64,000 bases of DNA. Source: JAPOUP01 sp026708635. Its GTDB lineage: Bacteria; Pseudomonadota; Alphaproteobacteria; Rhodobacterales; Rhodobacteraceae. Both the position numbers and the translations under genes were made by a program. The number at the start of each line of letters is the position of its first letter. Position 1 is the stretch's first letter. Of this stretch, positions 41,107-50,535 are shown one piece after another. The notes under the pieces were generated by a model. That model was not told where the DNA came from. It saw only the letters and a program-made list of their open reading frames with translations, and made no database searches. The DNA lies in contig OZ241336.1 of the NCBI GenBank assembly GCA_965200115.1, positions 2,108,001 to 2,172,000 on the forward strand, given 5' to 3'.

Positions 41107-44100
41107 TCATTCGGCCGGTATGCCCTCAACGCGGTCTTCCAGCGCGTCGGCGGCGTTCCTCAAAGCGGCGAGAGTGCCCTCGTCCGGCGTCCAGTAGGCG
41201 CGGTCCGAGGCTTCCAGCAGCCGGTTCGCCATCCTCGACGAAGCGACTGGATTCAGTTCGGCGAGCCGGTCGCGCATGGTCTCGTCCAGAACGAATGTTT
41301 CGGACAGGCGCGAGTAGACCCAGGGCTCGACCGCGCCCGTGGTCGCTGACCAGCCAAGCGTGTTGGATAGATGCGCCTCGATCTGGCGCACGCCTTCGGC
41401 GCCGTGTTCCAGCAGCGGTTCGTAAAAGCGCGGATTCAGGCTGCGCGACCTGGTTTCCAGCGCGATCTGGTCCGCGAGCGTGCGGATCTTGCCGGAACCG
41501 CGCGTCTGGTCACTGACGTAGACCGCCGCCTCCCGCCCGCGGGCGCGCCTTACCGCACGGCTTATCCCGCCGAGAGTGTCGAAATAATGGTCGACGGTCG
41601 TGACGCCGAGCTCGACGCTCTCGAGGTTCTGGTAGGCCACCTCGACCGTCTTCAGCGTCTCCTGCAGTAGCTCCGCGCTGCGCACGGCCTTGCCGTCCGT
41701 GCCGTAGGCGTAGCACTTCCGCGCCTGATAGGCGTCGGCGAGTTCGTCCTCGTCGCCGAAGGCCGAGCTGTCAACCAAATGGTTGACGTTCGATCCGTAG
41801 GCGCCTTCGGCGTTCGAGAAGACCCGGAGCGCCGCCTCGCGCATCGTGCAGCCGGTTCTCTCCATGTGCGCGAGCGTGTGCGCGCGGATATAGTTCCGGT
41901 CTTCCGGCTCGTCCGCCATCGCCGCCTTCAGCGCGGCGTCGGCGAGTAGCCGTGTCTGCAGCGGCAGGAGATCGCGGAAGATGCCCGAGAGGGTCAGGAC
42001 GACATCGATACGGGGGCGGCCGAGTTCCTCCAACGAAACGAGATCCGCCCCGGAGAGTCGGCCAAAACTGTCGAATCGGGGTTTCGCGCCAATCAGCGCC
42101 AGAGCCTGCCCGATGGGGCAGCCATCGGTCTTGATGTTGTCGCTGCCCCATAGCACGAGCGCCACCGAGCGGGGCAGTTTCCGGTGTTTCGTGAGCAGAA
42201 GGGCCGCCTGGCGCGCTCCGTCGCGGCAGGCGTATTCGGTCGGCATCCGGAACGGGTCGAAAGCATGGATGTTGCGGCCCGTCGGCACGATATCGGCGTT
42301 ACGGATCAGGTCACCGCCGGGGACCGGCGCGGTGAAACGGCCCGAAAGCGCGCGCAGAAGGGCCGGGATCTCGGTGTCCTCCCTGAGCGCCGCGTCAACG
42401 CGGTCACGCGCCGAAACGTCCGCCTCGCTCACCAGGGAAAGGTACCGCTCGCGGGCCTCCGCCGAGAGCGCCTCCCCCACGACGTGGAGACCGTCGGGGA
42501 TCAGCGCGTCTTCGGTCTCCAGAAGCCTCAGCCAGAGATCCTCCGGGCAATGGCCATCGAGATCGACCGTCTCGGCCTGCTCGGAAATCAGTTCCTCCAG
42601 CTGGGCGCGCTCGCCGTCGTCCGGAGGCAGTTCGCGCCACCGCGTCAGGCTGTGCTTGAGTTCCGCGAGACCCTTGTACAGACCGGCGCTGGCAAGGGGA
42701 GGCGTAAGATGCGAGACGGTGACCGCCGCGGTGCGACGTTTGGCGAGCGTCGCTTCCGACGGATTGTTGGCGGCGTAAAGATATATGTTGGGCAGATCGC
42801 CGATCAGCCGGTCAGGCCAGCAGGACGCGCCCAGGCCGGTCTGTTTTCCCGGCATGAATTCCAGCGCGCCGTGCATGCCGAAATGCAGAACCGCGTCCGC
42901 CCCGAAAACGTTCCGGAGCCAGAGGTAGAACTGGACGAAGGCATGCGTGGGCGCGAAGCCCTTTTCAAACAGGAGCCGCATCGGGTCGCCTTCGTAGCCG
43001 AAGGCCGGCTGGACGCCGACGAAGACGCTGCCGAACCGATGCCCGAGAATGAAGACGCCGCGCCCGTCCGACTGGGCGCGCCCCGGCGCGGGACCCCAAA
43101 CCTCCTCGATCTCGTCGAGCCAGGGCGTTTCGGCGACGATCCGGTCAGCCGGGACCTCGGCGGCGACGTTCGCGTCCTGCCCGTATGTCATGGCGTTGCC
43201 GCCAAGCACCAGATCCCTCAGCTCCTCGACCGTTTCGGGAGGAACCAGGTCGTAACCGTCGCGTTTGAGCGCGTGAAGCGTGTTGAACAGTGACCTGAAG
43301 ACATCCAGATAGGCCGCGGTTCCGGCGGCGCCGGCATTGGGCGGAAAGCCGAAAAGGACGATGGCGAGCCTGCGGTCCCCCGGTTCCGAGCGGCGGAGCC
43401 TGACCTGCTTCAGCACGCGGTCCGCGAGTCGCTCGACCCGCTCCGCCGACGGGGCCATCGCGCGGTCGCCGCCGGCCGCCTCGCCCTGCCTGCCGGCGAA
43501 CACCGTTGGCGCGGTGGCTCCGTCGAGTTCCGGCAGGGCGACCAGCATGGTGGTTTCGATCGGCCCGAGTCCCTGCGGCGAGGCCTCCCATTGCTCGATC
43601 GTCTGGAACTCCAGCGGGTGCGCGGCGATGTATGGAATGTCGAGGGACTTCAGCACCCCGATCGCCGCGTCATTGTCGTTGTAGGCCGGACCGCCGACCA
43701 GCGAGAAACCGGTCAGGGAAAGCAGCGCGTCGATCCTCGCGCCCTTCCCGTCCCTGAAGAACGCGTCGACCGCCGGCCGGGCGTCGAGACCGCCGGCGAA
43801 GGCGGGAATAACCCGTAACCCGCGCGCCTCCAGCGCCCGGATCACCGCGTCGTAATGCGCGGTGTCCGAGGAGATGACATACGAGCGCATCATCAGGAGA
43901 CCGACCGTGCCAAGGGGCGCGCTCACGTTGGGCAGCTCGCCTGGATCGGAGGTTATGCGGCTCCCGAGATCCGGGTGATACAGGCCGGTATCCGGGTAGA
44001 CTTCGGGGGCGGCCACCATGCCTCCCCGCCAATGCGGATTCCGCGAATGCCTCGAGATCAGCAGGCGGATCATGCGCTCCACGTTCTCGTCGGAGGACGC

Positions 44101-44661
44101 AAGCCAATACTGCATCGTCAGGAACCAGGTCCTGAGATCCTGGGCCTTGCCGGGAATGTACCTGAGAATGAGCGGCAGGCGTCTGAGAAAGCGCATCTTG
44201 CGCTTGCCGTCCGCGGTGGATGATTTCGACGAGCCCCTGAGCCGCCTGAGGAGCTTCATGATGCCCGACGACGGCGCGCTCATGTCCAGCTCGCCCAGCA
44301 ACGTCGTATGCACGATCGCGGGATCCGAGATGATGCCCACCATAGCGTCGCAGTTCCGGCGCCGGGCCGTGAGCGCGGGAAGGATCGGGGCGACATGCTC
44401 CTCAAGGAAAAGAAGCGAGGTGATCACGATGTCACCGGTCTCGACGGCGCGGACCGCGGCCTCCAGCCTGCCGGGCGACTCGGCCCATTCCGCGGCGGCA
44501 TGGACCGACACGGTCAGTCCCGGGAAATCCCGGCACAGCCGCCGGGCGGCCTTTTCAATGGGCCCCGCCGCATGGAAATCGAGCGTGATGACAACCACGC
44601 TGTAGGGGGCCGCCTCGCCTGATATCGTCACTTCATCGCGCAAAATGGGCCTTCGCCTCAT
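41107..44661 (-). CDS. bchH: Magnesium chelatase H subunit
   Basis: An 1184-residue porphyrin-binding subunit that inserts Mg into protoporphyrin IX with BchI and BchD. Seen: SVVVITLDFHAAGPIEKAAR, LMMRSYVISSDTAHYDAVIR, FIAAHPLEFQTIEQW-like IAAHPLEFQTIEQWEASPQG, VLHFGMHGALEFMPGKQTGL, NIYLYAANNPSEATLAKRRT, ALVLWGSDNIKTDGCPIGQA and the C-terminal YVSDQTRGSGKIRTLADQIA. Length is as expected. The start is uncertain: ATG at 44661 overlaps bchB by 29 nt, or GTG at 44631, one base after the bchB stop. Confidence 0.95.
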   Translation of the reverse strand: MRRRPILRDEVTISGEAAPYSVVVITLDFHAAGPIEKAARRLCRDFPGLTVSVHAAAEWAESPGRLEAAVRAVETGDIVITSLLFLEEHVAPILPALTARRRNCDAMVGIISDPAIVHTTLLGELDMSAPSSGIMKLLRRLRGSSKSSTADGKRKMRFLRRLPLILRYIPGKAQDLRTWFLTMQYWLASSDENVERMIRLLISRHSRNPHWRGGMVAAPEVYPDTGLYHPDLGSRITSDPGELPNVSAPLGTVGLLMMRSYVISSDTAHYDAVIRALEARGLRVIPAFAGGLDARPAVDAFFRDGKGARIDALLSLTGFSLVGGPAYNDNDAAIGVLKSLDIPYIAAHPLEFQTIEQWEASPQGLGPIETTMLVALPELDGATAPTVFAGRQGEAAGGDRAMAPSAERVERLADRVLKQVRLRRSEPGDRRLAIVLFGFPPNAGAAGTAAYLDVFRSLFNTLHALKRDGYDLVPPETVEELRDLVLGGNAMTYGQDANVAAEVPADRIVAETPWLDEIEEVWGPAPGRAQSDGRGVFILGHRFGSVFVGVQPAFGYEGDPMRLLFEKGFAPTHAFVQFYLWLRNVFGADAVLHFGMHGALEFMPGKQTGLGASCWPDRLIGDLPNIYLYAANNPSEATLAKRRTAAVTVSHLTPPLASAGLYKGLAELKHSLTRWRELPPDDGERAQLEELISEQAETVDLDGHCPEDLWLRLLETEDALIPDGLHVVGEALSAEARERYLSLVSEADVSARDRVDAALREDTEIPALLRALSGRFTAPVPGGDLIRNADIVPTGRNIHAFDPFRMPTEYACRDGARQAALLLTKHRKLPRSVALVLWGSDNIKTDGCPIGQALALIGAKPRFDSFGRLSGADLVSLEELGRPRIDVVLTLSGIFRDLLPLQTRLLADAALKAAMADEPEDRNYIRAHTLAHMERTGCTMREAALRVFSNAEGAYGSNVNHLVDSSAFGDEDELADAYQARKCYAYGTDGKAVRSAELLQETLKTVEVAYQNLESVELGVTTVDHYFDTLGGISRAVRRARGREAAVYVSDQTRGSGKIRTLADQIALETRSRSLNPRFYEPLLEHGAEGVRQIEAHLSNTLGWSATTGAVEPWVYSRLSETFVLDETMRDRLAELNPVASSRMANRLLEASDRAYWTPDEGTLAALRNAADALEDRVEGIPAE

Positions 44662-46177
44662 ATAGGGTATCGATACCGATCCGTGTCAGTCCGCGTTCCG
44701 CGGCGAAGCTCTCCGTGTTGCGCCTGGCCTTGCCGCGGACGAAGAACGGCACCTTCCGAAGCTCGGTCTCGGCATCGGCGAGCCAGAGGATATCCGCCGC
44801 GCCGCCTGTCCGCCGGTCGGTTTCGCGGGAGGATTCGCATGTTACGCCACCGGATCCGGGCGATGTCGCCCCGTGACCGAGATGCGTGGCTCCGGCGGCG
44901 TCATTGAACTCGAAATCGTCGCGGAACATGTGAAGCAGATGCTCTTCCAGACCCATCACCAGCGGATGGATCCAGGTATCGAAAATGACGTTCGCGCCCT
45001 CGATCCCCATCTGCGGACTGTAGCGCGCCGGGAAATCCTGCACGTGGACCGGAGCGGATATGACGGCGCAGGGAATTCCGAGCCGCTTGCCGATATGGCG
45101 CTCCATCTGGGTACCGAGAATCAACTCGGGCGCCAGGTCGGCGATGCGGGCCTCGACCTCGAGATAGTCGTCGGTGACCAGCGCCTCGACACCGTAATCG
45201 CGGGCGAGGGCGCGGATCATCCGTGCCCGCTCGCGGTTGTAGCAGCCAATGCCCGCCACCTCGAAGCCCAGTTCGTCGCGCGCGACGCGGGCGGCGGCGG
45301 CGGCATGCGTGCCATCCCCGAAAATAAACACCCGCTTGCCGGTCAGATAGGTTGAATCGACGCTCGCCGAATACCAGGGCATGCGCAGCCGATCGGTCTC
45401 AAGTCTGGGAGGCCTGCCCGTGAGCCCGCTGACCTCGTCGAGGAAATCCCGGCAGGCACCGACTCCGATCGGGATGGTACGGGTATAGGGCAGGCCAAGC
45501 TCGCGTTCCATCCACCGACAGGCGCTCTCGCCGGTTTCGGGGTACATGAGCACATTGAAATGCGCCTGACCCAGACGGCGGATGTCGCCAGGCGCCGCGC
45601 CCATTGGCGCGACCGCGTTGACCGCCACGTCCATATCGCCCAGCAGCGCCGTCAGTTCGGTGATATCGTCCCGATGGCGGAAGCCGAGCGCGGTCGGCCC
45701 GATCAGGTTGCAGGATGTCCGCGCCGTCCGCGCCATCGGACCCGCGAGCGCGCGAACGATCCGGAAGAACGTCTCGTCGGCCCCGAAGTTCTCCTTGCGC
45801 TGGTAGCTCGGGAGTTCGAGCGGAATGACCGGGATGTCCAGTCCCATGGCCTCCGCCATGCCGCCCGGGTCATCCTGGATAAGTTCCGCGGTGCACGAGG
45901 CGCCGACGATCAGCGCCTCCGGCCTGAACCGCTCAACCGCCCCCTGGCAGGCGGTCCTGAAGAGATCGGCGGTATCCGCCCCCAGGTCCCTGGCCTGGAA
46001 AGTGGTGTAGGTGACCGGAGGGCGGTGGCCGCGCCGCTCGATCATCGTGAATAGAAGGTCCGCGTAAGTGTCGCCCTGGGGCGCGTGCAGGACGTAGTGA
46101 AGGCCGGTCATGCCAGTGGCGACGCGCATCGCCCCGACATGCGGCGGACCCTCGTATGTCCATACCGACAGCTTCAT
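44633..46177 (-). CDS. bchB: Light-independent protochlorophyllide reductase subunit B
   Basis: A 514-residue catalytic subunit that binds protochlorophyllide with BchN. Seen: MKLSVWTYEGPPHVGAMRVA, GLHYVLHAPQGDTYADLLFT, ALIVGASCTAELIQDDPGGM, ISAPVHVQDFPARYSPQMGI, and the C-terminal domain FFVRGKARRNTESFAAERGL that closes over substrate. It overlaps bchN by 4 nt. Confidence 0.96.
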   Translation of the reverse strand: MKLSVWTYEGPPHVGAMRVATGMTGLHYVLHAPQGDTYADLLFTMIERRGHRPPVTYTTFQARDLGADTADLFRTACQGAVERFRPEALIVGASCTAELIQDDPGGMAEAMGLDIPVIPLELPSYQRKENFGADETFFRIVRALAGPMARTARTSCNLIGPTALGFRHRDDITELTALLGDMDVAVNAVAPMGAAPGDIRRLGQAHFNVLMYPETGESACRWMERELGLPYTRTIPIGVGACRDFLDEVSGLTGRPPRLETDRLRMPWYSASVDSTYLTGKRVFIFGDGTHAAAAARVARDELGFEVAGIGCYNRERARMIRALARDYGVEALVTDDYLEVEARIADLAPELILGTQMERHIGKRLGIPCAVISAPVHVQDFPARYSPQMGIEGANVIFDTWIHPLVMGLEEHLLHMFRDDFEFNDAAGATHLGHGATSPGSGGVTCESSRETDRRTGGAADILWLADAETELRKVPFFVRGKARRNTESFAAERGLTRIGIDTLYEAKAHFAR

Positions 46178-47445
46178 CCCGCCATCTCCAGGCGCAGGGT
46201 CTCCCGGCGACGGATCGGGCGCGAGAACAGGCCGGCGAGATCACCCGCCTGCTCGTAGAAATGGATGGGGGTGAAAACGAGTTCGATGGCCCATTTGGTG
46301 GTCAGCCCCTCCGCCTCGAGCGGGTTGGCTAGGCCGAGGCCGCAGACCGTCAGGTCTGGACACGCCGCGCGGGCGCGGTCCAGCTGCCGTTCGACATCCT
46401 GTCCTTCGGAGAAAACCGGATCGTCCGCGATCAGCTCCATGTCCGGGCCGACGATATCACGGTGAACGTAGGGCGTGCCGATCTCAATGGCTCTCATGCC
46501 GCACTCGCGGGTGAGGAAGCGGGCAAGGGGGATTTCGAGCTGGCTGTCCGGAAACAGGAACAGCGACCGTCCGGAAAGCGGCTCGGCCGCGCGGGCCACG
46601 GCGCGGCGGGCGCGGTCCCGGGGGGCGGCGGTGACGGTCTCGAAGGTCGCGTCATCGACGCCGAACTCCCGCGCGATGGCGCGGAGCCAGGCGGTGGTGC
46701 CCTGCTCACCGAACGGGAAGGCCGCGGGGATGTGGCGGGCGCCGCGCCGGACCAGCGCGGCGTGCGTTTCGGCCAGAAACGGCTGGACGAGAGCGAAAAC
46801 CGTGTTCGTCCCCACCGCCAGGGGATCACCGGCGTCCATCGTCGGAAGAACGGCGACCGGGCCGACGCCCATCCGTTCCAGAAGGTCAAGCGCCTGCCGC
46901 TGGGCCACGTCCGGAAGGGCGCCGGCCAGCACGAGCTGGCGCTTCTCCGTCGCGGGCAGCCCCTGCGCTATGGCGGCGAGGCAGGCATCCTCGCCCTGGG
47001 TGAACGTGGTTTCGATGCCCGAACCGGAGAAGTTCACCACCCGGGTGCGCGGCGCGTGCCGCGCCGACAGGCGTTCGGCCGCCTTTTCCAGGTCGAGCTT
47101 TATGACTTCCGAAGGGCACGAGCCCACCAGAAACAGTCTGCGTATGTCCGATCTTCTCGAGAGCAGTTTCTCGACCTCGCGGTCAAGCTCGTCGTGGGCG
47201 TCGGCAAGTCCGGCGAGATCGGTTTCCTCGAGGATCAGCGTGCCGAACCGCGGTTCCGCGAAAATCATGACACCGGCCGCGCTCTGGAGGAGATGGGCGC
47301 AGGTCCGGGAGCCGACGACGAGGAAAAAGGCATCCTGCATTTTCCGGTGCAGCCAGACGATGGCCGTAAGGCCGCAGAAGACCTCGCGCTGTCCACGCTC
47401 GCGAAGCAGCGGAACGTCGCGGCACCCTGTCGCCAGATCCTTCAC
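46174..47445 (-). CDS. bchN: Light-independent protochlorophyllide reductase subunit N
   Basis: A 423-residue NifD-like subunit sharing a 4Fe-4S cluster with BchB. Seen: VFCGLTAIVWLHRKMQDAFF, LVVGSRTCAHLLQSAAGVMI, RLFLVGSCPSEVIKLDLEKA, VVNFSGSGIETTFTQGEDAC, AAFPFGEQGTTAWLRAIARE. The start is GTG at 47445, overlapping the bchF stop (GTGA); this restores family length and opening KDLATGCRDVPLLRERGQRE. Confidence 0.95.
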   Translation of the reverse strand: MKDLATGCRDVPLLRERGQREVFCGLTAIVWLHRKMQDAFFLVVGSRTCAHLLQSAAGVMIFAEPRFGTLILEETDLAGLADAHDELDREVEKLLSRRSDIRRLFLVGSCPSEVIKLDLEKAAERLSARHAPRTRVVNFSGSGIETTFTQGEDACLAAIAQGLPATEKRQLVLAGALPDVAQRQALDLLERMGVGPVAVLPTMDAGDPLAVGTNTVFALVQPFLAETHAALVRRGARHIPAAFPFGEQGTTAWLRAIAREFGVDDATFETVTAAPRDRARRAVARAAEPLSGRSLFLFPDSQLEIPLARFLTRECGMRAIEIGTPYVHRDIVGPDMELIADDPVFSEGQDVERQLDRARAACPDLTVCGLGLANPLEAEGLTTKWAIELVFTPIHFYEQAGDLAGLFSRPIRRRETLRLEMAG

Positions 47446-47930
47446 TGGACCACCCCGGACTGCAGGCGCGCGCGGCGGAGCTTGAGCAGGAACTGACCGG
47501 CGTTGATGACATAGAGAAGGTAGGCCGCCAGCGCGACCAGCATCTGCGCCTCCGGTGAGAGCGCGTTCCCGAACAGGACGATAAGATACAGTGTATGCAG
47601 CGCGATGACCGCGAAGCTGAACATGTCCTCCCAGTAGAACGCGGGCGCGAGCAGATACTGTCCGAAGACCTCCTTTTCCCAGATGGCTCCGGTGATCATG
47701 ATCAGGTAGAGAAAACCCGTCTTGACCACGATCGACCAGGTCGCGGCCCCGTATCCGTCGCCGGTGACCAGAAACCTCAGGACCAGCGCCAGGGATACCG
47801 CGAACGCGAGGAACTGCAGCGGGGCGAGCACGCCCTGAACGACCGTCCAGATCGACCGGTCGCGCCGCGTACGCTGCTCCGGCGTGTAGAGCGTCGCCTG
47901 GCCTCCCGCGCAAACGGACTGCATGCCCAT
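47442..47930 (-). CDS. bchF: 3-vinyl bacteriochlorophyllide hydratase
   Basis: A 162-residue membrane protein with four hydrophobic helices that hydrates the C3 vinyl group. Seen: YTPEQRTRRDRSIWTVVQGV, LAPLQFLAFAVSLALVLRFL, IVVKTGFLYLIMITGAIWEK, EVFGQYLLAPAFYWEDMFSF and LLYVINAGQFLLKLRRARLQ. The ATG at 47930 has GGAG upstream. It is the first gene of the fifteen-gene leftward run. A PpsR site begins 66 bp upstream. Confidence 0.94.
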   Translation of the reverse strand: MGMQSVCAGGQATLYTPEQRTRRDRSIWTVVQGVLAPLQFLAFAVSLALVLRFLVTGDGYGAATWSIVVKTGFLYLIMITGAIWEKEVFGQYLLAPAFYWEDMFSFAVIALHTLYLIVLFGNALSPEAQMLVALAAYLLYVINAGQFLLKLRRARLQSGVVQ

Positions 47931-47995
47931 TATCCACTCCCTAAAATTCACTCCCGCAGCCGATCGCAAGCAGCGTAACGGTCATTATAAAGATG

Positions 47996-48013
47996 TGTCA
48001 ACCAAAACTTACA
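47996..48013 (-). promoter_or_regulatory. PpsR/CrtJ operator, bchF side
   Basis: TGTCAACCAAAACTTACA fits TGT-N12-ACA. It is 66 bp upstream of the bchF start, a position suited to repression of the long bchF-to-cycA transcript. Confidence 0.8.
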
Positions 48014-48132
48014 CATTGATCGAGAGATTTTTGCGGATACGCCCCGAAAGCCATATTGGCTGGGAAATAATCCATTGATAGTTAATGTATAACTTCATAA
48101 ATCACGCGAATTTTCCATGCCCCGCCGCCAAC

Positions 48133-48150
48133 TGTCTAATTTCTTTGACA
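48133..48150 (+). promoter_or_regulatory. PpsR/CrtJ operator, aerR side
   Basis: TGTCTAATTTCTTTGACA fits TGT-N12-ACA. It lies 98 bp upstream of the aerR ATG and 120 bp from the bchF-side site, so PpsR could loop between them and control its own operon. Confidence 0.78.
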
Positions 48151-48163
48151 TCGCGGTCCTTTT

Positions 48164-48349
48164 GAAAGAGACTATGCGCGCTGACATCCACAGGGTCACC
48201 GCCGACGCCGTAGCGGTGGCCTTGCCAGTTCCTTGAGGATCGGTGCCATGGCGGGAAAAAAGAGACTATCAGCGCTGACATCCACAGGGTCACCGCCGAT
48301 ACCGGAGCGGTGGCCTTCCGGTTCCTTGAGGATCGGTGCCGTGGCGGGA
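48164..48349 (+). repeat. 93-bp tandem duplication covering the aerR translation start
   Basis: 48164-48256 is repeated at 48257-48349 with scattered mismatches. Each unit contains GAGGATCGGTGCC followed by a start codon and GCGGGAAA: ATG at 48248 in unit 1 and GTG at 48341 in unit 2. The period is 31 codons, so both starts share one frame. Confidence 0.9.
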
Positions 48350-49123
48350 AAGATCGGCAAGTCCAAGCCGGGCTCCGGAACCGGGCTGCCCGTCGATGGG
48401 CTGGCCCGGACGGTTATCAGGACATTGAGCGAAAAACCCCTTGCGCACCGCAGGAAGCGGCTGGACGAGGCGCGCGCGGCGCTTTTGGAGGCGTCGCGCG
48501 CCGATGAGCCTTTCTCCAACGAGGGGCTTAAGGAGGCGATGGAGTCGCTCGGGATCGGAGAGAACGACATCATCGACTTCTGCATCCCCGACGCCGCCCG
48601 TGACCTGGGTGAGGGTTGGGTCGATGACACGATGAGTTTCGCGGAGGTGTCGCGCGCCTCCGCGCGCCTTCATGGGTTCTGCAGGTTTCTCGAAGGGGAT
48701 TACGGTCACGTCGACCCGCTCGCCGAGGGGTTTTCGATCCTTCTGGTTTCGCTGAGGCGCGAGGATCACTTCATCGGGCCGGCGGTCCTGGCGAAACAGC
48801 TCCGCAGGACGGGCAATTCCGTTGCCCTTATGTCGAACTGTACCGTGGACGAGCTGCTGAAACGGCTGAGCGTGAAGAGCTATGACTGCCTGATGATTTC
48901 CCTTTCATCGCTCGTCGGTCTGGAAAGGGCGGCGACCGCGATCAGCCGCGTCCGGCAGCTGACGGACCGGCACCTGCCCATATTCCTTGGCGGAGCCGTT
49001 CTCGATCACCGTCAGGCGCTGGAGCGTGAGACCGGAGCCGATCTCGTCACGAAAGACATCGACGTCGCACTGGACGCCCTGCGCAGGCGACGCGGCCTCG
49101 AAAAAGAGGGGATAAGCCAATGA
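48248..49123 (+). CDS. aerR: AerR/PpaA cobalamin-binding antirepressor
   Basis: A 291-residue protein from ATG at 48248, or 260 residues from the in-frame GTG at 48341; both have the same GAGGA ribosome site because a 93-bp segment is duplicated. The C-terminal domain is B12-binding: LVSLRREDHFIGPAVLAKQL has the EDHxxG motif, then MSNCTVDELLKRLSVKSYDC, LMISLSSLVGLERAATAISR and LPIFLGGAVLDHRQALER. AerR counters PpsR/CrtJ in a cobalamin- and light-dependent way. Long and short AerR forms are known in R. capsulatus. It overlaps ppsR by 4 nt. Confidence 0.9.
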   Translation: MAGKKRLSALTSTGSPPIPERWPSGSLRIGAVAGKIGKSKPGSGTGLPVDGLARTVIRTLSEKPLAHRRKRLDEARAALLEASRADEPFSNEGLKEAMESLGIGENDIIDFCIPDAARDLGEGWVDDTMSFAEVSRASARLHGFCRFLEGDYGHVDPLAEGFSILLVSLRREDHFIGPAVLAKQLRRTGNSVALMSNCTVDELLKRLSVKSYDCLMISLSSLVGLERAATAISRVRQLTDRHLPIFLGGAVLDHRQALERETGADLVTKDIDVALDALRRRRGLEKEGISQ

Positions 49124-50535
49124 ACAACGAAGGCCATTACAGCCGGGTCCACGGGTCGGCTCCCGGTATCGCCCCGCGGTGTTTCAACGACATACTGGCC
49201 GCGGCCTCCGATCTGACCTTCGTCGTTTCCGCCGAAGATATGATAGAATCCGTCGTCATCGGCCGCGAGTCGCGGGATAGCGGTCGGCTGGGCGACTGGG
49301 TCGGGCGGCCGATGCGGGAATTCCTGACATCGGAGAGCATTCCCAAGTACGACAGGGCGCTCAGCGCGCTGCGGGACAATGGGCATGTCCCCAAACGCGT
49401 GGAGCTCAACCATACCGACGGCGAAAACTGGCAATACCCGGTACGCTATTCGTTCCACGCCTTTGGACGGGAAGCGGCGGTTCTGATGGTCGGGCATGAT
49501 CTTCGCGCCGTCGCCGAAACACAGGAGCAGCTCGTTCTGGCCCAGATCTCGCTCGAGGAGGGATACGAACGGCGGCGGGAGTTCGACGCGCGATACCGGA
49601 TGCTTATGGCGAATACGGCCGAGGCGCTTGTTTTCATGTCGTCGGATGGACGGGTCAGGGATGCCAATACGGCCGCCGCGATGCTATTCGGTACGACGGT
49701 GGACTCCCTTGTCGGCGCTTCGCTCGCGAAGCAGTTCGAAGGGTTCGCTGACGGTGACTTCGTCGAGAAGCTGCATTCGGTGGCGGTGTCGGAGTTCGAA
49801 TCCGAGATGTCCCTGCAGACGGTCCGGACGCGTGAAGCCGTCAATGTGGCGCCGAGGATCTTCCGTACGATCGGCGAGAGACTGTTTTTCTGTCGGATTT
49901 CGCCCGCCGCCGTCGTGAAGACGGAGCCGGACCGTCTGGTCCGGAACCTGCACGCGCTCTTCCTGAAGAGTACCGACGCCATCGTCATCTGCACTCCCAA
50001 GGGCGTCATCAAGGATGTGAACGAGGCCTTTCTCGACCTGACTGGTTTAAGCGGCCTCCAGGAGCTTAGAGCAAGAAGTCTGGCCGATTTCCTGCAGCGG
50101 GGACAGGTCGATCTCAAGATCCTGCTGGACAATACCCTGAGGCTGGGCCGCATGCAGGTCTATTCGACGCGTCTGTCGAGCGAATTCGGTCCGAAGCGTT
50201 CCGTGGAGATCTCGACCGTCTACCTGGATGAGCAGGACAGGCCCGCGGTGGGCCTTGTGTTCAGGGACATCGGGCGCATGGAGGCGATGCGCGGCGTCAG
50301 GCAGGCCGCGAACCAGACCGATGCGCCCAACCAGAACGTCGTCGATCTCGTGGGGTCCGCGACACTGAAGGAAATCGTCGCCGAAACCAATGACGTCGTC
50401 GAACGGATGTGCATCGGAGCGGCTGTCGAGCTGACGGGAAATAACCGCACCGCTGCGGCGCAGATGCTGGGTCTGTCGCGGCAGAGCCTATATCTGAAAC
50501 TCCGCAAATGCGGACTTCTGGAGCGGGACGGCTGA
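49120..50535 (+). CDS. ppsR: PpsR/CrtJ redox-responsive transcriptional repressor
   Basis: A 471-residue repressor with an N-terminal PAS-like region (DLTFVVSAEDMIESVVIGRE), two further PAS domains (TAEALVFMSSDGRVRDANTA; DAIVICTPKGVIKDVNEAFL) and a Fis-type HTH at the C-terminus (NRTAAAQMLGLSRQSLYLKL). Redox Cys candidates are in ERLFFCRISPAA and, in front of the HTH, VVERMCIGAAVEL, matching the two Cys known in PpsR/CrtJ. It binds TGT-N12-ACA and represses bch, crt and puc genes under oxygen. Its stop codon lies in a hairpin loop. Confidence 0.95.
   Translation: MNNEGHYSRVHGSAPGIAPRCFNDILAAASDLTFVVSAEDMIESVVIGRESRDSGRLGDWVGRPMREFLTSESIPKYDRALSALRDNGHVPKRVELNHTDGENWQYPVRYSFHAFGREAAVLMVGHDLRAVAETQEQLVLAQISLEEGYERRREFDARYRMLMANTAEALVFMSSDGRVRDANTAAAMLFGTTVDSLVGASLAKQFEGFADGDFVEKLHSVAVSEFESEMSLQTVRTREAVNVAPRIFRTIGERLFFCRISPAAVVKTEPDRLVRNLHALFLKSTDAIVICTPKGVIKDVNEAFLDLTGLSGLQELRARSLADFLQRGQVDLKILLDNTLRLGRMQVYSTRLSSEFGPKRSVEISTVYLDEQDRPAVGLVFRDIGRMEAMRGVRQAANQTDAPNQNVVDLVGSATLKEIVAETNDVVERMCIGAAVELTGNNRTAAAQMLGLSRQSLYLKLRKCGLLERDG

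Larger units (their letters stand above)
47931..48247. other. Divergent bchF/aerR control region
   Basis: A 317-bp AT-rich intergenic region between divergent genes. It has one TGT-N12-ACA site near bchF (47996-48013), one nearer aerR (48133-48150), and the first unit of a 93-bp direct repeat that continues into aerR. Confidence 0.8.

Noticed and set aside
42184..43293. Long plus-strand open frame opposite bchH
   Set aside because: Antisense to conserved BchH motifs, no ribosome site and no family resemblance.
47991..48110. FNR-type TTGAT-N4-ATCAA site in the bchF/aerR region
   Set aside because: Only half-site-like TTGAT sequences occur; no proper inverted pair with 4-nt spacing was found.
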